Assembly (NCBI GenBank): GCA_947259995.1
Contig: CAMYOK010000016.1
Span: forward strand, 1 to 62,249
Length of the DNA: 62,249 nucleotides
Reading direction: 5' to 3'
Origin: an uncultured Pseudomonadales bacterium
GTDB lineage: Bacteria; Pseudomonadota; Gammaproteobacteria; Pseudomonadales; Pseudohongiellaceae
Shown: piece after piece, positions 1 to 9,347 of the stretch
Layout of the letters: the number at the start of each line of letters is the position of its first letter
Numbering within the stretch: the first letter of the stretch is position 1
The notes under the pieces: model-generated
Told to the model about the DNA's origin: nothing
The model's input: the letters and a program-made list of their open reading frames with translations, nothing else
The model's database searches: none
Made by a program: the position numbers and the translations under genes

Positions 1-90
1 CGGATGTTCGACCTGCAATACTGCGCCGATCGAAAACTAAGCACGCAGCTAATTAGCGACAGTCACCAATCGTCTAGTGACATTGACTAA
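1..90 (+). CDS. possible 3' end of a gene entering from the left
   Basis: One forward frame is open from the first base to a TAA at 88-90 (about 29 residues, ending ...SSSDID). The other two forward frames close earlier. The piece is too short to recognise a family, and an open stretch of this length can occur by chance, so this is only a candidate partial gene. Confidence 0.25.
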   Translation, partial: RMFDLQYCADRKLSTQLISDSHQSSSDID

Positions 91-151
91 ATATTTTCGC
101 TCTCCCGCCAAACAAACACATAACACATTGTTTTAATTATGTATTAATAAT

Positions 152-167
152 TGGCACAGGGCTTGCT
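152..167 (+). promoter_or_regulatory. sigma-54 (RpoN) -24/-12 type promoter
   Basis: TGGCAC-N5-TTGCT is seen, with the -24 GG (153-154) and -12 GC (165-166) separated by exactly ten bases, which is the invariant RpoN spacing. Only the base after TGGCAC departs from the usual consensus. Transcription would begin near 178, about 20 bases before the start codon at 201. An enhancer-binding activator would be needed, and none is encoded in the window. Confidence 0.7.
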
Positions 168-200
168 AACTCTTTATTACCAATAAAGAGGACACACACA

Positions 201-860
201 ATGAAGCGTTTAAATCTTTCGATATTAGCCCTAGCCACTACTTTATTTGCCAGCAGCATTCTTGCCGACGATGAAACCCACGTCACACAGCACTATAGTT
301 TTTCTTTAAATGATGTGAACGAAGTGTATATCGATGGCGGCATAGGCGTAATGGAAGTCATTCACAGCGACGCCGATGACATCAAAATCGAATTAGAGAT
401 TGAAGGCAAGCGTCGGTTTTGGGTGATGAACAAACGCGACATTTCCGATTTAGAATTAGTGCAATCCCAACGGGGTGATACCCTCAAGATTCGCATGAAT
501 CAAGATGATGTCGAACATGTCGAGATTCATTGGCGCATCGAGTTGCCAAGCGTTGCACGCACACACGTCAATCTAGGCGTTGGGCAAATCACAGGGGAGT
601 TTGCGGACACTGAATTAAAGCTTGATGTGGGAGTGGGGGCAGCAGACATTGCCATCGTGCGTAGCAGTGCTGGCCGAGTAAATGCTTCGGCCGGGGTTGG
701 CAGCGCAGAACTCCATGGCGCCAGCAATGTTGTCAGCAAGCGCGTCATGATCTCTGAAGAGATCTATGGCTATGGCGACGGCAAGAATCACATGGAGCTC
801 AATGTAGGGGTAGGTGAAGTACAGGTACGACTTACCGACAACGCCTTAGTAAGCTTCTAA
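201..860 (+). CDS. secreted DUF4097-like repeat protein
   Basis: The 219-residue product has a signal peptide (about residues 1-22, cleaved after ILA) and no later membrane segment, so it should be exported. The mature part carries evenly spaced short repeats of the type GxGxxxV (GGIGVMEV, LGVGQITG, VGVGAADI, AGVGSAEL, VGVGEVQV). Such repeats are typical of the DUF4097/head-GIN group of putative surface proteins with a beta-solenoid fold, whose function is not established. The start has an AGAGGA ribosome site seven or so bases upstream. It is the first gene after the sigma-54-type promoter at 152-167 and its 3' end overlaps the convergent small gene at 846 by 15 bases. Family assignment rests on the repeat pattern only. 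Confidence 0.75.
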   Translation: MKRLNLSILALATTLFASSILADDETHVTQHYSFSLNDVNEVYIDGGIGVMEVIHSDADDIKIELEIEGKRRFWVMNKRDISDLELVQSQRGDTLKIRMNQDDVEHVEIHWRIELPSVARTHVNLGVGQITGEFADTELKLDVGVGAADIAIVRSSAGRVNASAGVGSAELHGASNVVSKRVMISEEIYGYGDGKNHMELNVGVGEVQVRLTDNALVSF

Positions 861-1157
861 ACGCACCACGTCCAAGGCAGGCTCCTCGTAAGGATGTGCC
901 TGCCTTAGTGCGGCGACTGCCGCGTCAATGACCTCTGCGGCACACACCAGTTCGACACGGTACTCGGGCACCAACTCTAAAGCATCTTGCGCTCCAATGA
1001 ATGGCTGGCTACCCGCCAAAGGTCGAAACTGCCCTTCGCCTAGCACTTGCCAGGCGCAGTGCTCGTAATCGCCAATGCGCCCCGCACCGGCAGCAAACAC
1101 AGCTTGCTTGACCTGTTCTAAGTGGGTCGCAGGGACATAGAAGCACAGTTTAAACAT
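846..1157 (-). CDS. NIF3/YqfO-like small protein
   Basis: The 103-residue protein begins MFKLCFYVPATHLEQVKQAVF and contains GAGRIGDYEHCAW and the ending HPYEEPALDVVRL. These are the hallmarks of the YqfO insertion domain of NIF3-like proteins, which in many gammaproteobacteria is found as a free-standing protein of about 100 residues. The fold is PII-like. Its cellular role is not known. It lies four bases downstream of purL and is probably cotranscribed with it. Its 3' end overlaps the convergent gene 201-860. Confidence 0.85.
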   Translation of the reverse strand: MFKLCFYVPATHLEQVKQAVFAAGAGRIGDYEHCAWQVLGEGQFRPLAGSQPFIGAQDALELVPEYRVELVCAAEVIDAAVAALRQAHPYEEPALDVVRLEAY

Positions 1158-1161
1158 CGCC

Positions 1162-4100
1162 CTAGCCTAACCATACTCGTGCATTGCGGAACATTCGCAA
1201 TGACGGCGCATCTTCTTGCCAGTCACTTGGACGGTAGGAGTTCTGCACCGCCCGCGTGACACGCTCAGGGTGTGGCATCATTATAGTCACACGCCCATCT
1301 TTGTTGCTCATCCCTGCAATCCCCATAAGGGAGCCATTGGGATTTTGCGGATAGCGCTGCGTCACTTCTCCGTAATTATCTACATAGTTCAGTGCCAAAA
1401 GCTGCGAGGCAAGCGCGTTGTTTTGGTCCGCTTCGCTGCGGAATTCTGCACGCCCTTCACCATGCGCCACGGCGATTGGGAAACGCGAGCCTTCCATGCC
1501 CTGCAAAAATATTGAAGGGCTTTTAGCGACGCTCACAAGGCTTGTACGCCCTTCAAATTGTTCCGATTCATTGCGCACAAAGCGTGGCCAATGCTCAGCA
1601 CCAGGAATAAGATCATGCAATAATGAGAGCATCTGACAGCCGTTACAGACACCAAGCGATAACGTAGAGTCACGTTCAAAGAACTGTGCAAAAGCCGCGC
1701 GCATTTTGTCATTGTGTAAAATAGTTTTCGCCCAGCCACCACCTGCACCAAGCACGTCACCATAGGAGAAACCACCGCAGGCCACTAAGGCATTAAAATT
1801 ATCCAGCGCCACTCGGCCCGATAACAGATCGGTCATGTGCACGTCGACAGCTTCGAAGTTAGCCCTATCAAACGCGGCAGCCATCTCAACATGTCCATTA
1901 ACCCCTTGTTCACGCAGTACTGCCACTCGCGGTTTCGCACCGAGGTTTACAAACGGCGCACTGATGTCTTCGTTCACGTCAAAACTTAACGCAACGTTCA
2001 ATCCAGGGTCCTTGGCATCAAGCAAATTATCGAACTCTGCTTGCGCGCAGTCAGAGTTATCGCGCAACGATTGGATGTGGTAACTTGTTTCGCTCCACAC
2101 GCGCTGGAGTTCTATCCGAGTCGTTTCGAACACTAACTTACCGCCATTGAGTACACGCACTTCGTCGCGCTGATTCAAAGTGCCTATTTGGCGAGTGCAA
2201 TCGGACAAACCGTGTTGTTCTACAATCTTCAGTACGCAGTTCAACTGCTCGCGACGCACCTGAATCACCGCGCCAACCTCTTCATTAAACAGGACGCGTA
2301 CTGGGTCGTTATCATCGGCGCCCAAGAGTTCGGCTAGTTGTATATCAATACCTGTGTGACCACTGAATGCCATCTCGGCAAGGGTCGCAAATACACCACC
2401 GTCTGAGCGGTCATGATAGGCCAATGCTAAGCCTTCTTTGTTAAGTTGCTGGATCAAACCAAAGAAACTCTTTAGCTCCTCTGCGCTATCCACATCGGGT
2501 GGGGTGCAACCCAATTCGCGATAAACCTGGGCAAGAGCCGAACCACCGACGCGATTCTTGCCATGACCGAGGTCGATCAACAACAAGTCTGTCTCGCCTT
2601 GGTCCGTCTGCAACTGTGGGGTCAGAGTCGTTCGCACATCGCTAACCGCTGCGAAGGAGGAAATTACCAAAGACATCGGTGAGGTAATGCTCTTTCGCCC
2701 TTGCGCGTCATCCCACACCATGCGCATCGACATGGAGTCTTTACCTACTGGCACACAGATGCCAAGCGCGGGACACAATTGCATACCGACAGCTTTCACT
2801 GCCTCATAGAGTTTTGCATCTTCGCCAGGGTGGCCTGCTGCAACCATCCAATTGGCCGATAATTTAATTTCACTAATTGAGGCGATAGTCGCACTGGCAA
2901 TATTCGTCACCGCCTCTGCAATTGCCATACGGGCCGATGCGGGTGCATCCAAAAGCGCGACGGGGGTTCGTTCACCCATCGCCATCGCTTCACCAGTATA
3001 ACCCTGCAAGGCCGATGCAGTAACGGCGGCATCAGCAACCGGCACCTGCCAAGGCCCAACCATTTGATCCCGTGTAACCATTCCGGTAATCGATCGGTCA
3101 GCAATGGTGATCAGGAAGTTCTTGCTAGCCACGGCGGGCAAACTCATAACCCGCTGAATCGCTTCATGTAAAGCAATCTGTGCGGTATCCAATTCGATAG
3201 GGTTCGCGATAAGCGATTGCACATCGCGATGCATACGCGGCGGTTTGCCGAATAGAATACTCATCGGCAAATCGATTGGCTTGTTATTAAAATGCGTATC
3301 GAGCAATTCGATATGATCTTCTTTTGTTGTTTCACCAACAACGGCAAATGGACAGCGCTCACGCAAACACAAGGCTTTAAAGCGCGGCAGGTCTTCGCGG
3401 TTCACGGCTAGCACATAGCGTTCTTGCGCCTCGTTACACCAGATTTCCAACGGCGACATTTGTGGCTCAGCATTGAGAATATCGCGCAGCGAAAAGCGTC
3501 CGCCGCGGCCACCATCTTTGACGAGCTCGGGCAAGGCATTAGAGAGACCACCGGCACCAACATCATGAATAAAGACTACCGGATTGCTGTCACCTAATTG
3601 CCAGCATTGATCGATCACTTCTTGGCACCGACGCTCCATCTCGGGGTTATCTCGTTGCACTGACGCAAAATCCAAATCGGAATTGCTAGCACCAGCCGCC
3701 ATTGATGAGGCAGCACCACCGCCTAATCCAATCAACATCGCCGGTCCACCGAGAACAATTAGCTGTGCGCCAACGGGAATCTCTCCCTTCTCAATGTGAG
3801 ACTCACGTATATTGCCTAGACCACCGGCGATCATGATCGGCTTGTGGTAACCACGCACCTCGTCGCCATTGCCTGTGTCGATACGCTCCTCATAGGTACG
3901 GAAATAACCGCACAAATTGGGACGACCAAACTCATTGTTAAAAGCAGCGGCGCCTATAGGGCCATCAATCATAATATCGAGGGCCGAAGCGATATGATCG
4001 GGGCGACCAAAATCTTCCTCTTCCCAAGGTTGTGGCAATGCAGGAATGCGTAAGTTGGAAACGCTAAAACCTGACAAGCCCGCTTTCGGCTTAGACCCGC

Positions 4101-5082
4101 GTCCAGTGGCACCTTCGTCGCGAATCTCACCACCACTGCCTGTTGCCGCTCCGGGGAATGGCGCAATAGCGGTAGGATGATTATGGGTTTCAACCTTCAT
4201 CAAAATATGAATAGCTTCTTGTGTATACCCATACTGCTTAGTCACCGGATCAGGGAAAAATCGCCCACCGATGCTGCCACTCATCACCGCCGCATTGTCT
4301 TTGTATGCCGACAGCACGTTATCGGGAGACTGCGAATGCGTATTGCGGATCATGCCAAATAGCGAGATATCTTGGTCTGCACCGTCGATTGTCCAGCTCG
4401 CATTAAAGATTTTATGCCGGCAATGCTCTGAGTTTGCCTGAGCAAACATCATCAGTTCTACATCATTAGGGTTACGGTTCAGGTGATTGAAGCTTTCATA
4501 CAGGTATTCGATCTCGTCAGGCGCTAGTGCCAAACCCATCTGCGAATTAGCTTCGGTCAAGGCGATTTCACCTCGGCCGAGGATGTCGACACTCTGCATA
4601 GGGCGCGGCTGTGCGCGCTCAAATAAGCTCAGCGCAGCATCAAAATCTGGCAGCACCGCTTGCGTCATCCGGTCATGGAGCAGGGTGTCTAAAAGCGCAA
4701 TCTCCGTCATATCCAAACGCGGCTGAGCTTCTACTCTAAAGGCAACACCCCGCTCAATGCGGCGGATATTGCGCAAACCGCAGTTATGCACGATATCAGT
4801 CGCCTTACTAGACCATGGTGAGATCGTGCCCGGACGAGGGACAACTACACGCAGCTGCGCATCAAGCGCACTGGTATCGATTGTGGACTGGCTTGTAGAG
4901 CCATAATCGAGCAAGGTGTTTATGAGATCCAATTCATCGGGTGCTAAGGTTTCATCACAATCGGCAAAATGAATGAAGCGGGCGTTGAGCGCGCGAACCT
5001 TAGGGAGTCGTGACTGGATAGTGGCGAGAAGTTTGGCATTTTTGAAGGCAGAAAGTGCCGACACACCGGGCAGAACTAGCAT
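1162..5082 (-). CDS. purL: phosphoribosylformylglycinamidine synthase
   Basis: PurL converts FGAR, glutamine and ATP to FGAM in step four of purine synthesis. The 1306-residue product is the long, single-chain proteobacterial form: an N-terminal PurS-like domain ([11 protein letters not shown] near the start), a linker, two AIRS-type ATP-binding halves ([35 protein letters not shown]) and a C-terminal class I glutaminase with nucleophile motif LGVCNGCQ and the AHGEGR/PHPER region. I chose the ATG at 5082 because it aligns with the E. coli N terminus; a TTG three codons upstream is also open. The small NIF3-like gene follows after four bases. No upstream riboswitch is visible, and PurR-type operator was not identified. 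Confidence 0.98.
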   Translation of the reverse strand: MLVLPGVSALSAFKNAKLLATIQSRLPKVRALNARFIHFADCDETLAPDELDLINTLLDYGSTSQSTIDTSALDAQLRVVVPRPGTISPWSSKATDIVHNCGLRNIRRIERGVAFRVEAQPRLDMTEIALLDTLLHDRMTQAVLPDFDAALSLFERAQPRPMQSVDILGRGEIALTEANSQMGLALAPDEIEYLYESFNHLNRNPNDVELMMFAQANSEHCRHKIFNASWTIDGADQDISLFGMIRNTHSQSPDNVLSAYKDNAAVMSGSIGGRFFPDPVTKQYGYTQEAIHILMKVETHNHPTAIAPFPGAATGSGGEIRDEGATGRGSKPKAGLSGFSVSNLRIPALPQPWEEEDFGRPDHIASALDIMIDGPIGAAAFNNEFGRPNLCGYFRTYEERIDTGNGDEVRGYHKPIMIAGGLGNIRESHIEKGEIPVGAQLIVLGGPAMLIGLGGGAASSMAAGASNSDLDFASVQRDNPEMERRCQEVIDQCWQLGDSNPVVFIHDVGAGGLSNALPELVKDGGRGGRFSLRDILNAEPQMSPLEIWCNEAQERYVLAVNREDLPRFKALCLRERCPFAVVGETTKEDHIELLDTHFNNKPIDLPMSILFGKPPRMHRDVQSLIANPIELDTAQIALHEAIQRVMSLPAVASKNFLITIADRSITGMVTRDQMVGPWQVPVADAAVTASALQGYTGEAMAMGERTPVALLDAPASARMAIAEAVTNIASATIASISEIKLSANWMVAAGHPGEDAKLYEAVKAVGMQLCPALGICVPVGKDSMSMRMVWDDAQGRKSITSPMSLVISSFAAVSDVRTTLTPQLQTDQGETDLLLIDLGHGKNRVGGSALAQVYRELGCTPPDVDSAEELKSFFGLIQQLNKEGLALAYHDRSDGGVFATLAEMAFSGHTGIDIQLAELLGADDNDPVRVLFNEEVGAVIQVRREQLNCVLKIVEQHGLSDCTRQIGTLNQRDEVRVLNGGKLVFETTRIELQRVWSETSYHIQSLRDNSDCAQAEFDNLLDAKDPGLNVALSFDVNEDISAPFVNLGAKPRVAVLREQGVNGHVEMAAAFDRANFEAVDVHMTDLLSGRVALDNFNALVACGGFSYGDVLGAGGGWAKTILHNDKMRAAFAQFFERDSTLSLGVCNGCQMLSLLHDLIPGAEHWPRFVRNESEQFEGRTSLVSVAKSPSIFLQGMEGSRFPIAVAHGEGRAEFRSEADQNNALASQLLALNYVDNYGEVTQRYPQNPNGSLMGIAGMSNKDGRVTIMMPHPERVTRAVQNSYRPSDWQEDAPSLRMFRNARVWLG

Positions 5083-5184
5083 CGTAAGCAAAGGCCTTGA
5101 GTAGGGTTAACGGCGGAATCACAAGGCTGGGAATGATACGCGAAATTAGCTGAAAAAGTCAGGCCTAATTTACTCTCAGAGCTG

Positions 5185-5754
5185 TTATTGGTCTGATTGG
5201 AAACGACCTTCTTCGCGGCTAAGCACTATTCGCCCCTCACTGTCTTCCACCCAGAAATCGACATAGTCCAACGATGCGATGTCCCCGGGATTGCCACTGA
5301 ATACCGGTTCGGCTTTGACAGAGTAGGTCTTGCCGGGCTCGGCACGGAACTGCAGAGTGCGACTGACTGTTTCACGGCTAGAGGCATAATTCGCTAACGC
5401 AGGGGCTAGGCCTATGCGCGCCCCCATGTCCCATGAGTAATACACTTCTAGTTCGCGCAGGCCAGGTTGCATCAACACTTCACCCCATGCCCGACTGTTT
5501 TCAATATCATGATCGTCCACACGTTGAAATCGCACGGCATCGACATAGCTATTGAGCCAGTCTTTTCGGTAGTAGAAATCACCCTTGACCAGAGCCAGTT
5601 GTGACAGTGGTAACTCTACCCCGTCATAGGCGCGATATGGTACGTCAATAATGGTGCAAGCACTTAGCCATACACTGCCCAATACGAGGCAAAATAGCCT
5701 TGCGTAGCGGGGCAAGCAGGAGTGTTTGTGATAGCTTAAAAAAGTGATCGGCAT
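5185..5754 (-). CDS. putative outer-membrane lipoprotein
   Basis: From the ATG at 5754 the product has 189 residues. It carries a basic, hydrophobic leader ending in the lipobox WLSAC (Cys about residue 33), so it should be lipidated and periplasm-facing. The mature part is beta-rich, with a GVELPLSQLALV segment, a central PGLRELEVYYSW and a C-terminal DFWVEDSEGRIV. The layout resembles small PEGA-like proteobacterial lipoproteins, but I do not recognise a named family. An upstream in-frame start at 5799 would add 15 residues without a sensible signal. It follows tadA in the same direction after about 25 bases. Confidence 0.7.
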   Translation of the reverse strand: MPITFLSYHKHSCLPRYARLFCLVLGSVWLSACTIIDVPYRAYDGVELPLSQLALVKGDFYYRKDWLNSYVDAVRFQRVDDHDIENSRAWGEVLMQPGLRELEVYYSWDMGARIGLAPALANYASSRETVSRTLQFRAEPGKTYSVKAEPVFSGNPGDIASLDYVDFWVEDSEGRIVLSREEGRFQSDQ

Positions 5755-5823
5755 CGACGAGGTTTCTAAAATAGCGTTCGAGTTAGCAACATCCAACAAA
5801 CTTACTCAGATTAGCGCTTAAAC

Positions 5824-6312
5824 TCAACCTTTTGTTCCTTTTTGCGCAAGAGTTCGCCTAGCTTTAAAGAAATCGCGCATTAACCCCCCACATTGCTGGG
5901 CTTCAACGCCACCTAAGGTCTCGACTCTATGGTTAAACTCGCCTTCGTCTAACAGCCGATTAGCACTCTCAATCGCACCGAACCGCGGTTCCGGTGCGCC
6001 ATAGACTACGCGCGAAATACGCGCATGGACGATAGCACCGACACACATAGTGCAAGGCTCAATGGTCACATAGAGGACGCAGCCCGGTAGACGATAATTA
6101 GAGACGTTTTTTGAGGCATTACGAATGGCCATGATCTCGGCATGAGCCGATGGATCATGGGTTCTAATAGGTTGGTTAAAGCCGCTGCCGATTAGCTCTC
6201 CTGAAGAGGAAACAACGACAGCCCCGACTGGCACCTCCCCGGCATCTGCGGCGCAGCGAGCCAGAGCTAATGCTTGCTGCATCCAATACTCGTCAGATTG
6301 CACTTCGGGCAT
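5824..6312 (-). CDS. tadA: tRNA-specific adenosine deaminase
   Basis: TadA deaminates the wobble adenosine (A34) of tRNA-Arg(ACG) to inosine. The 162-residue protein shows the complete zinc deaminase signature: H57-A-E59 with catalytic glutamate, and P86-C87-T-M-C90. It opens with DEYWMQQALALA and GEVPVGAVVV, as in the family. I prefer the ATG at 6312; a TTG at 6324 would add four residues and overlap the end of the LysM gene (stop 6321-6323), implying translational coupling. Length agrees with the E. coli enzyme (167 residues). Confidence 0.96.
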   Translation of the reverse strand: MPEVQSDEYWMQQALALARCAADAGEVPVGAVVVSSSGELIGSGFNQPIRTHDPSAHAEIMAIRNASKNVSNYRLPGCVLYVTIEPCTMCVGAIVHARISRVVYGAPEPRFGAIESANRLLDEGEFNHRVETLGGVEAQQCGGLMRDFFKARRTLAQKGTKG

Positions 6313-6320
6313 ACTTGCGC

Positions 6321-7241
6321 TCAAAGAGAGCTTCGATTAGTCGTAACCTTTAACACTTGCCCAATTTGCAACGCATCGCCAGCGAGATCGTTGGCCTTGC
6401 TAATGGCCGCGACAGTAGTCCCGTAACGTTTAGCAAGACGCCACAAAGTGTCGCCACGGCGAACTCGGTGATTCAGCTCCGCATAAGAGGCGACTTCATT
6501 AGTTCTAGAGGTATTAACCGGGTTGGAGTTAACTGCGGGGATATGCAGCTTCTGCCCGGCGATAATCATATCTCCGCGAATCCCGTTGCTAGCACGAAGC
6601 TGCGCAACCGACACTCCAGTGATTGAGGAAATACGCGAAAGCGAATCACCCCGACGCACGACATATTCATGTCCAAGATCTGTGCCCGCATCAGCCAATT
6701 GGTGTACCACTTCTGGGAACACTGCAACATGATAATGCGGCGGGCGACGCTCACGCGTTACATCTAATACATCGGCCGCTTCCATGGCGAGCAACGTGCG
6801 CTCCAACCAAGAACGACACTTGCCCATCGGCGGGATGCGCAAATCGACGGCCATGCCAGTGGGATGAACCGAATCACTAGCGGCGTTCTGAGGTTGTTTA
6901 TTGATTGGACGCGTAAGGCTTGTGACTGTGAGTTTTTCACCGCAATTAGCAAAATACTGAGCGCTGATTTGTTCAATGAAATTTTTGACTGGAGGGCGTG
7001 CGTAAGGGAACGAAACGTCGTGCAGATCGAAGAAGCGATTCTTGCTCACTAGGACTAGTTCGCCAGACCCTACATATTGGTCAACCAACTTTGCAGTCTG
7101 AGCAAAACCATAACCGTTTTGCACCGCAACTTGGTATTGTCTTTCCATCGAGGACCGCGACCCTTTCAGAGTCTGCGCCTGAACTTGGCTTGCAGAGAAC
7201 AAAATGGCAGTAATCAGGGACGCTAGGGCGATTTTTGGCAT
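6321..7241 (-). CDS. secreted DUF5715 (M15-like) protein with two LysM domains
   Basis: From the ATG at 7241 (AGGA eight bases upstream) the protein has 307 residues with a signal peptide ending VQAQ. The N-terminal half contains SVHPTGMAVDLR and, later, PPHYHVAVFP. This SxHxxGxAxD plus HxH pattern is the zinc-binding layout of M15-type peptidoglycan peptidases. The C-terminal half has two LysM peptidoglycan-binding domains, beginning YVVRRGDSLSRI and HRVRRGDTLWRL. The likely role is cell-wall binding or trimming in the periplasm; peptidase activity is inferred from motifs. It is just upstream of, and touches, tadA. An in-frame ATG at 7301 would place a charged stretch before the signal and is less likely. 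Confidence 0.85.
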   Translation of the reverse strand: MPKIALASLITAILFSASQVQAQTLKGSRSSMERQYQVAVQNGYGFAQTAKLVDQYVGSGELVLVSKNRFFDLHDVSFPYARPPVKNFIEQISAQYFANCGEKLTVTSLTRPINKQPQNAASDSVHPTGMAVDLRIPPMGKCRSWLERTLLAMEAADVLDVTRERRPPHYHVAVFPEVVHQLADAGTDLGHEYVVRRGDSLSRISSITGVSVAQLRASNGIRGDMIIAGQKLHIPAVNSNPVNTSRTNEVASYAELNHRVRRGDTLWRLAKRYGTTVAAISKANDLAGDALQIGQVLKVTTNRSSL

Positions 7242-7510
7242 GTCGACCATCCTACAAATAGCTATTTTTTGTTTTCTGTCCCGCGCGCTACGATTTTTCA
7301 TCTAGAATTCAGCCTCGTGCGCGCAGTGCGAATAGAGCGTGTGGCCGATTCTAGTGATTTTCATAGAATCTTGTCAAGGATTGAGGGTTATCTATCTGTT
7401 TTTTTTAACAATACCGAACAATCGCTATAAGTCCTATTTTTCCAGTCGCACTGTAAACCCTAGCCATTGCAGGTTAATATTTGCACGCGCTACTTATATA
7501 GGCTTTGCCG
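7242..7510. promoter_or_regulatory. divergent intergenic region with MocR-type candidate operator
   Basis: This 269-base gap separates the leftward LysM gene from the rightward MocR-type gene, so it must hold both promoters. A T-rich motif ATCTATCTGTTTTTTTTAAC lies at 7390-7409. A close relative, ATCTGATCTGGTTTTTTATC, occurs at 8931-8950 just downstream of the same regulator. No gene is seen. Confidence 0.4.
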
Positions 7511-8926
7511 ATGAAACGATACGAAAAACTCGCCGATGACATCGCGGAGCTAATCAACACTGATGTGCTGCGCGTAGGCGAACGCGTCCCATCGGTTCGC
7601 CAAGCCAGTAGCACTTATAGAGTGAGCCCTTCTACAGTCTACCAAGCCTACTATCTTCTCGAAAATCGCGGCTTGATTCGCGCCAAACCACGCTCAGGCT
7701 ATTATGTTTGCAAACCGGCTAAGACCGTCAATACAAGGCTTGAGCGCCAAGCTCGGACGCTCACTCCCACTCAAGTCGATGTCAGCGAACTCGTATTCTC
7801 TGTACTGCAATCGGTAAGCGACCCTGAAATTGTGCCATTAGGTTCCGCCTTTCCGAGCCCTGCCCTGTTTCCAATGAACCGCTTAGCCAAGTCCTTAAGC
7901 AAAGCTACTAGGTCAATGGATATGCGGGCTGTGACTACGCATCTACCTGCTGGCAATTTGGAGTTGCGGCGCCAGATCGTGCAGCGTTATGCCCTCGCAC
8001 AAGTGCACGTTCCTATCGACGAAGTAGTCATTACGGGGGGCGCCTTAGAGGCATTAAACCTTTGCCTGCAGGCAGTAACGCAAGCAGGCGACTACGTGGC
8101 TATTGAATCCCCGGCCTTTTACGCGAGCTTACAAGCGTTAGAACGATTGCAGTTAAAAGCCGTGGAAATTCCTGTTATCCCTGGCGAGGGTATCGACCTT
8201 GAGACGCTCGCATCGGCCCTCGAAAAGCACCCAATCAAGGCCTGCTGGATGATGAGTAATTTCCAGAACCCAACCGGCACTACAATGAGCGATGATAAGA
8301 AACGGGCGCTAGTAAACTTGCTAAGCCAACATAAGATCCCGTTAATCGAAGATGATGTGTATAACGAGTTGTATTTTGCCAGAAGCGCACCGAAACCAGC
8401 CAAAGCCTATGACCAAGAAGGCTATGTGCTGCACTGTAGCTCTTTCTCAAAAAATTTAGCCCCAGGTTATCGAGTTGGCTGGACAAGTGCCGGACGCTTT
8501 ACGCAAAAAATTGAACGACTCAAATTGATGACCACCCTTTCTGCCTCCGTCCCGTCGCAACTAGCCATCGCGGACTACCTGCAGTATGGAGGTTTCGAGC
8601 GGCATTTACGTAAACTGCGCCATCAATTACAAGTACAACAGAGCAAGATGCGGGCGGCGATCGAACGCTATTTCCCGCCACAGACTGTGTTATCCCATCC
8701 TGATGGAGGTTACTTTTTATGGGTAGAACTGCCCGAAAACGTCGACTCCCTGCAGCTATTTCATAAGGCGCTAGCGGCAGGCATTAGCATCGCACCTGGG
8801 CCTATCTTCTCTGCGACGCAAGGCTACCGGCACTATATTCGCCTCAACTATGGCTGTGAATGGTCCGCAGAAATAGAAAAAGCCATAGAAACTCTCGGCG
8901 GTTTAACCGCCTCTTTAATACGCTGA
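7511..8926 (+). CDS. MocR-type GntR regulator / PLP aminotransferase-like protein
   Basis: The 471-residue protein has an N-terminal GntR winged helix (about residues 1-70; RYEKLADDIAELI, VSPSTVYQAYYLLENRGLI) joined to a fold-type I aminotransferase domain. The aminotransferase part keeps the PLP features: FQNPTGTTMS, the DD in IEDDVYNELYF and the Schiff-base lysine in SSFSKNLAPGYRVGW. MocR proteins normally sense PLP or an amino acid and control a nearby gene; the true target here is not known. I use the ATG at 7511; a TTG at 7505 adds two residues. The nearest downstream gene is a DUF2970 membrane protein, and a repeated T-rich motif flanks the regulator on both sides. Confidence 0.92.
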   Translation: MKRYEKLADDIAELINTDVLRVGERVPSVRQASSTYRVSPSTVYQAYYLLENRGLIRAKPRSGYYVCKPAKTVNTRLERQARTLTPTQVDVSELVFSVLQSVSDPEIVPLGSAFPSPALFPMNRLAKSLSKATRSMDMRAVTTHLPAGNLELRRQIVQRYALAQVHVPIDEVVITGGALEALNLCLQAVTQAGDYVAIESPAFYASLQALERLQLKAVEIPVIPGEGIDLETLASALEKHPIKACWMMSNFQNPTGTTMSDDKKRALVNLLSQHKIPLIEDDVYNELYFARSAPKPAKAYDQEGYVLHCSSFSKNLAPGYRVGWTSAGRFTQKIERLKLMTTLSASVPSQLAIADYLQYGGFERHLRKLRHQLQVQQSKMRAAIERYFPPQTVLSHPDGGYFLWVELPENVDSLQLFHKALAAGISIAPGPIFSATQGYRHYIRLNYGCEWSAEIEKAIETLGGLTASLIR

Positions 8927-8930
8927 AGCA

Positions 8931-8971
8931 ATCTGATCTGGTTTTTTATCGTAAAACTGCATCTGTTTATT
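8931..8971 (+). promoter_or_regulatory. candidate MocR operator repeats
   Basis: ATCTGATCTGGTTTTTTATC (8931-8950) is followed by a second partial copy ATCTGTTTATT (8961-8971). The first matches the motif at 7390-7409 upstream of the MocR gene apart from small gaps. The position just ahead of the DUF2970 gene is suitable for an operator. This is an inference from repetition only. Confidence 0.35.
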
Positions 8972-9032
8972 CCCCACCTCTACCCCTAGCATAGTGGCTG
9001 TCGCAACCACGTTGACGCAGGGGAGTCACCAC

Positions 9033-9245
9033 ATGCAAGCAACAGACGATCAAACACCGAAGGAACTCAGCTTTCTTCAGATTGTGCAGAACATATTGGC
9101 AGCCGGTTTAGGTGTGCAATCGCGCACAGAGCGACAACGGGCTTTCAGCTCGAAAAGCCCAATGCCATTCATAGTCGGCGGCATCGTGTTTACATCATTG
9201 TTCGCTGGGGTGTTATTCACGATCGTGACATTAGTGACAAGGTAA
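9033..9245 (+). CDS. DUF2970 family small membrane protein
   Basis: From the ATG at 9033 (GGGAG ribosome site upstream) the product is 70 residues. It shows ELSFLQIVQNILAAGLGVQS, then an RQRAFSS segment, then one transmembrane helix (FIVGGIVFTSLFAGVLFTIVTLV). This order, helix-RxxxFxxxSPxPFIxxG-TM, is the DUF2970 pattern. The function of DUF2970 is unknown. A GTG 39 bases upstream is open but has no good ribosome site. A strong terminator follows at 9309. Confidence 0.85.
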   Translation: MQATDDQTPKELSFLQIVQNILAAGLGVQSRTERQRAFSSKSPMPFIVGGIVFTSLFAGVLFTIVTLVTR

Positions 9246-9308
9246 CTACAGACTAATCAGCAGTTTGGGGCATTAATATCGCTAGAGGGGTCTAGGACTT
9301 CGCTCCAC

Positions 9309-9340
9309 ATAGGGCAGACTTCATGTCTGCCCTATTCTTT
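9309..9340 (+). terminator. intrinsic terminator after the DUF2970 gene
   Basis: An 11-bp perfect stem (ATAGGGCAGAC / GTCTGCCCTAT) with a five-base TTCAT... type loop is followed by TCTTTT on the forward strand. No T-run follows on the reverse strand, so it serves the rightward DUF2970 unit and protects against reading into the leftward peroxiredoxin gene. Confidence 0.8.
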
Positions 9341-9347
9341 TGCTTCT

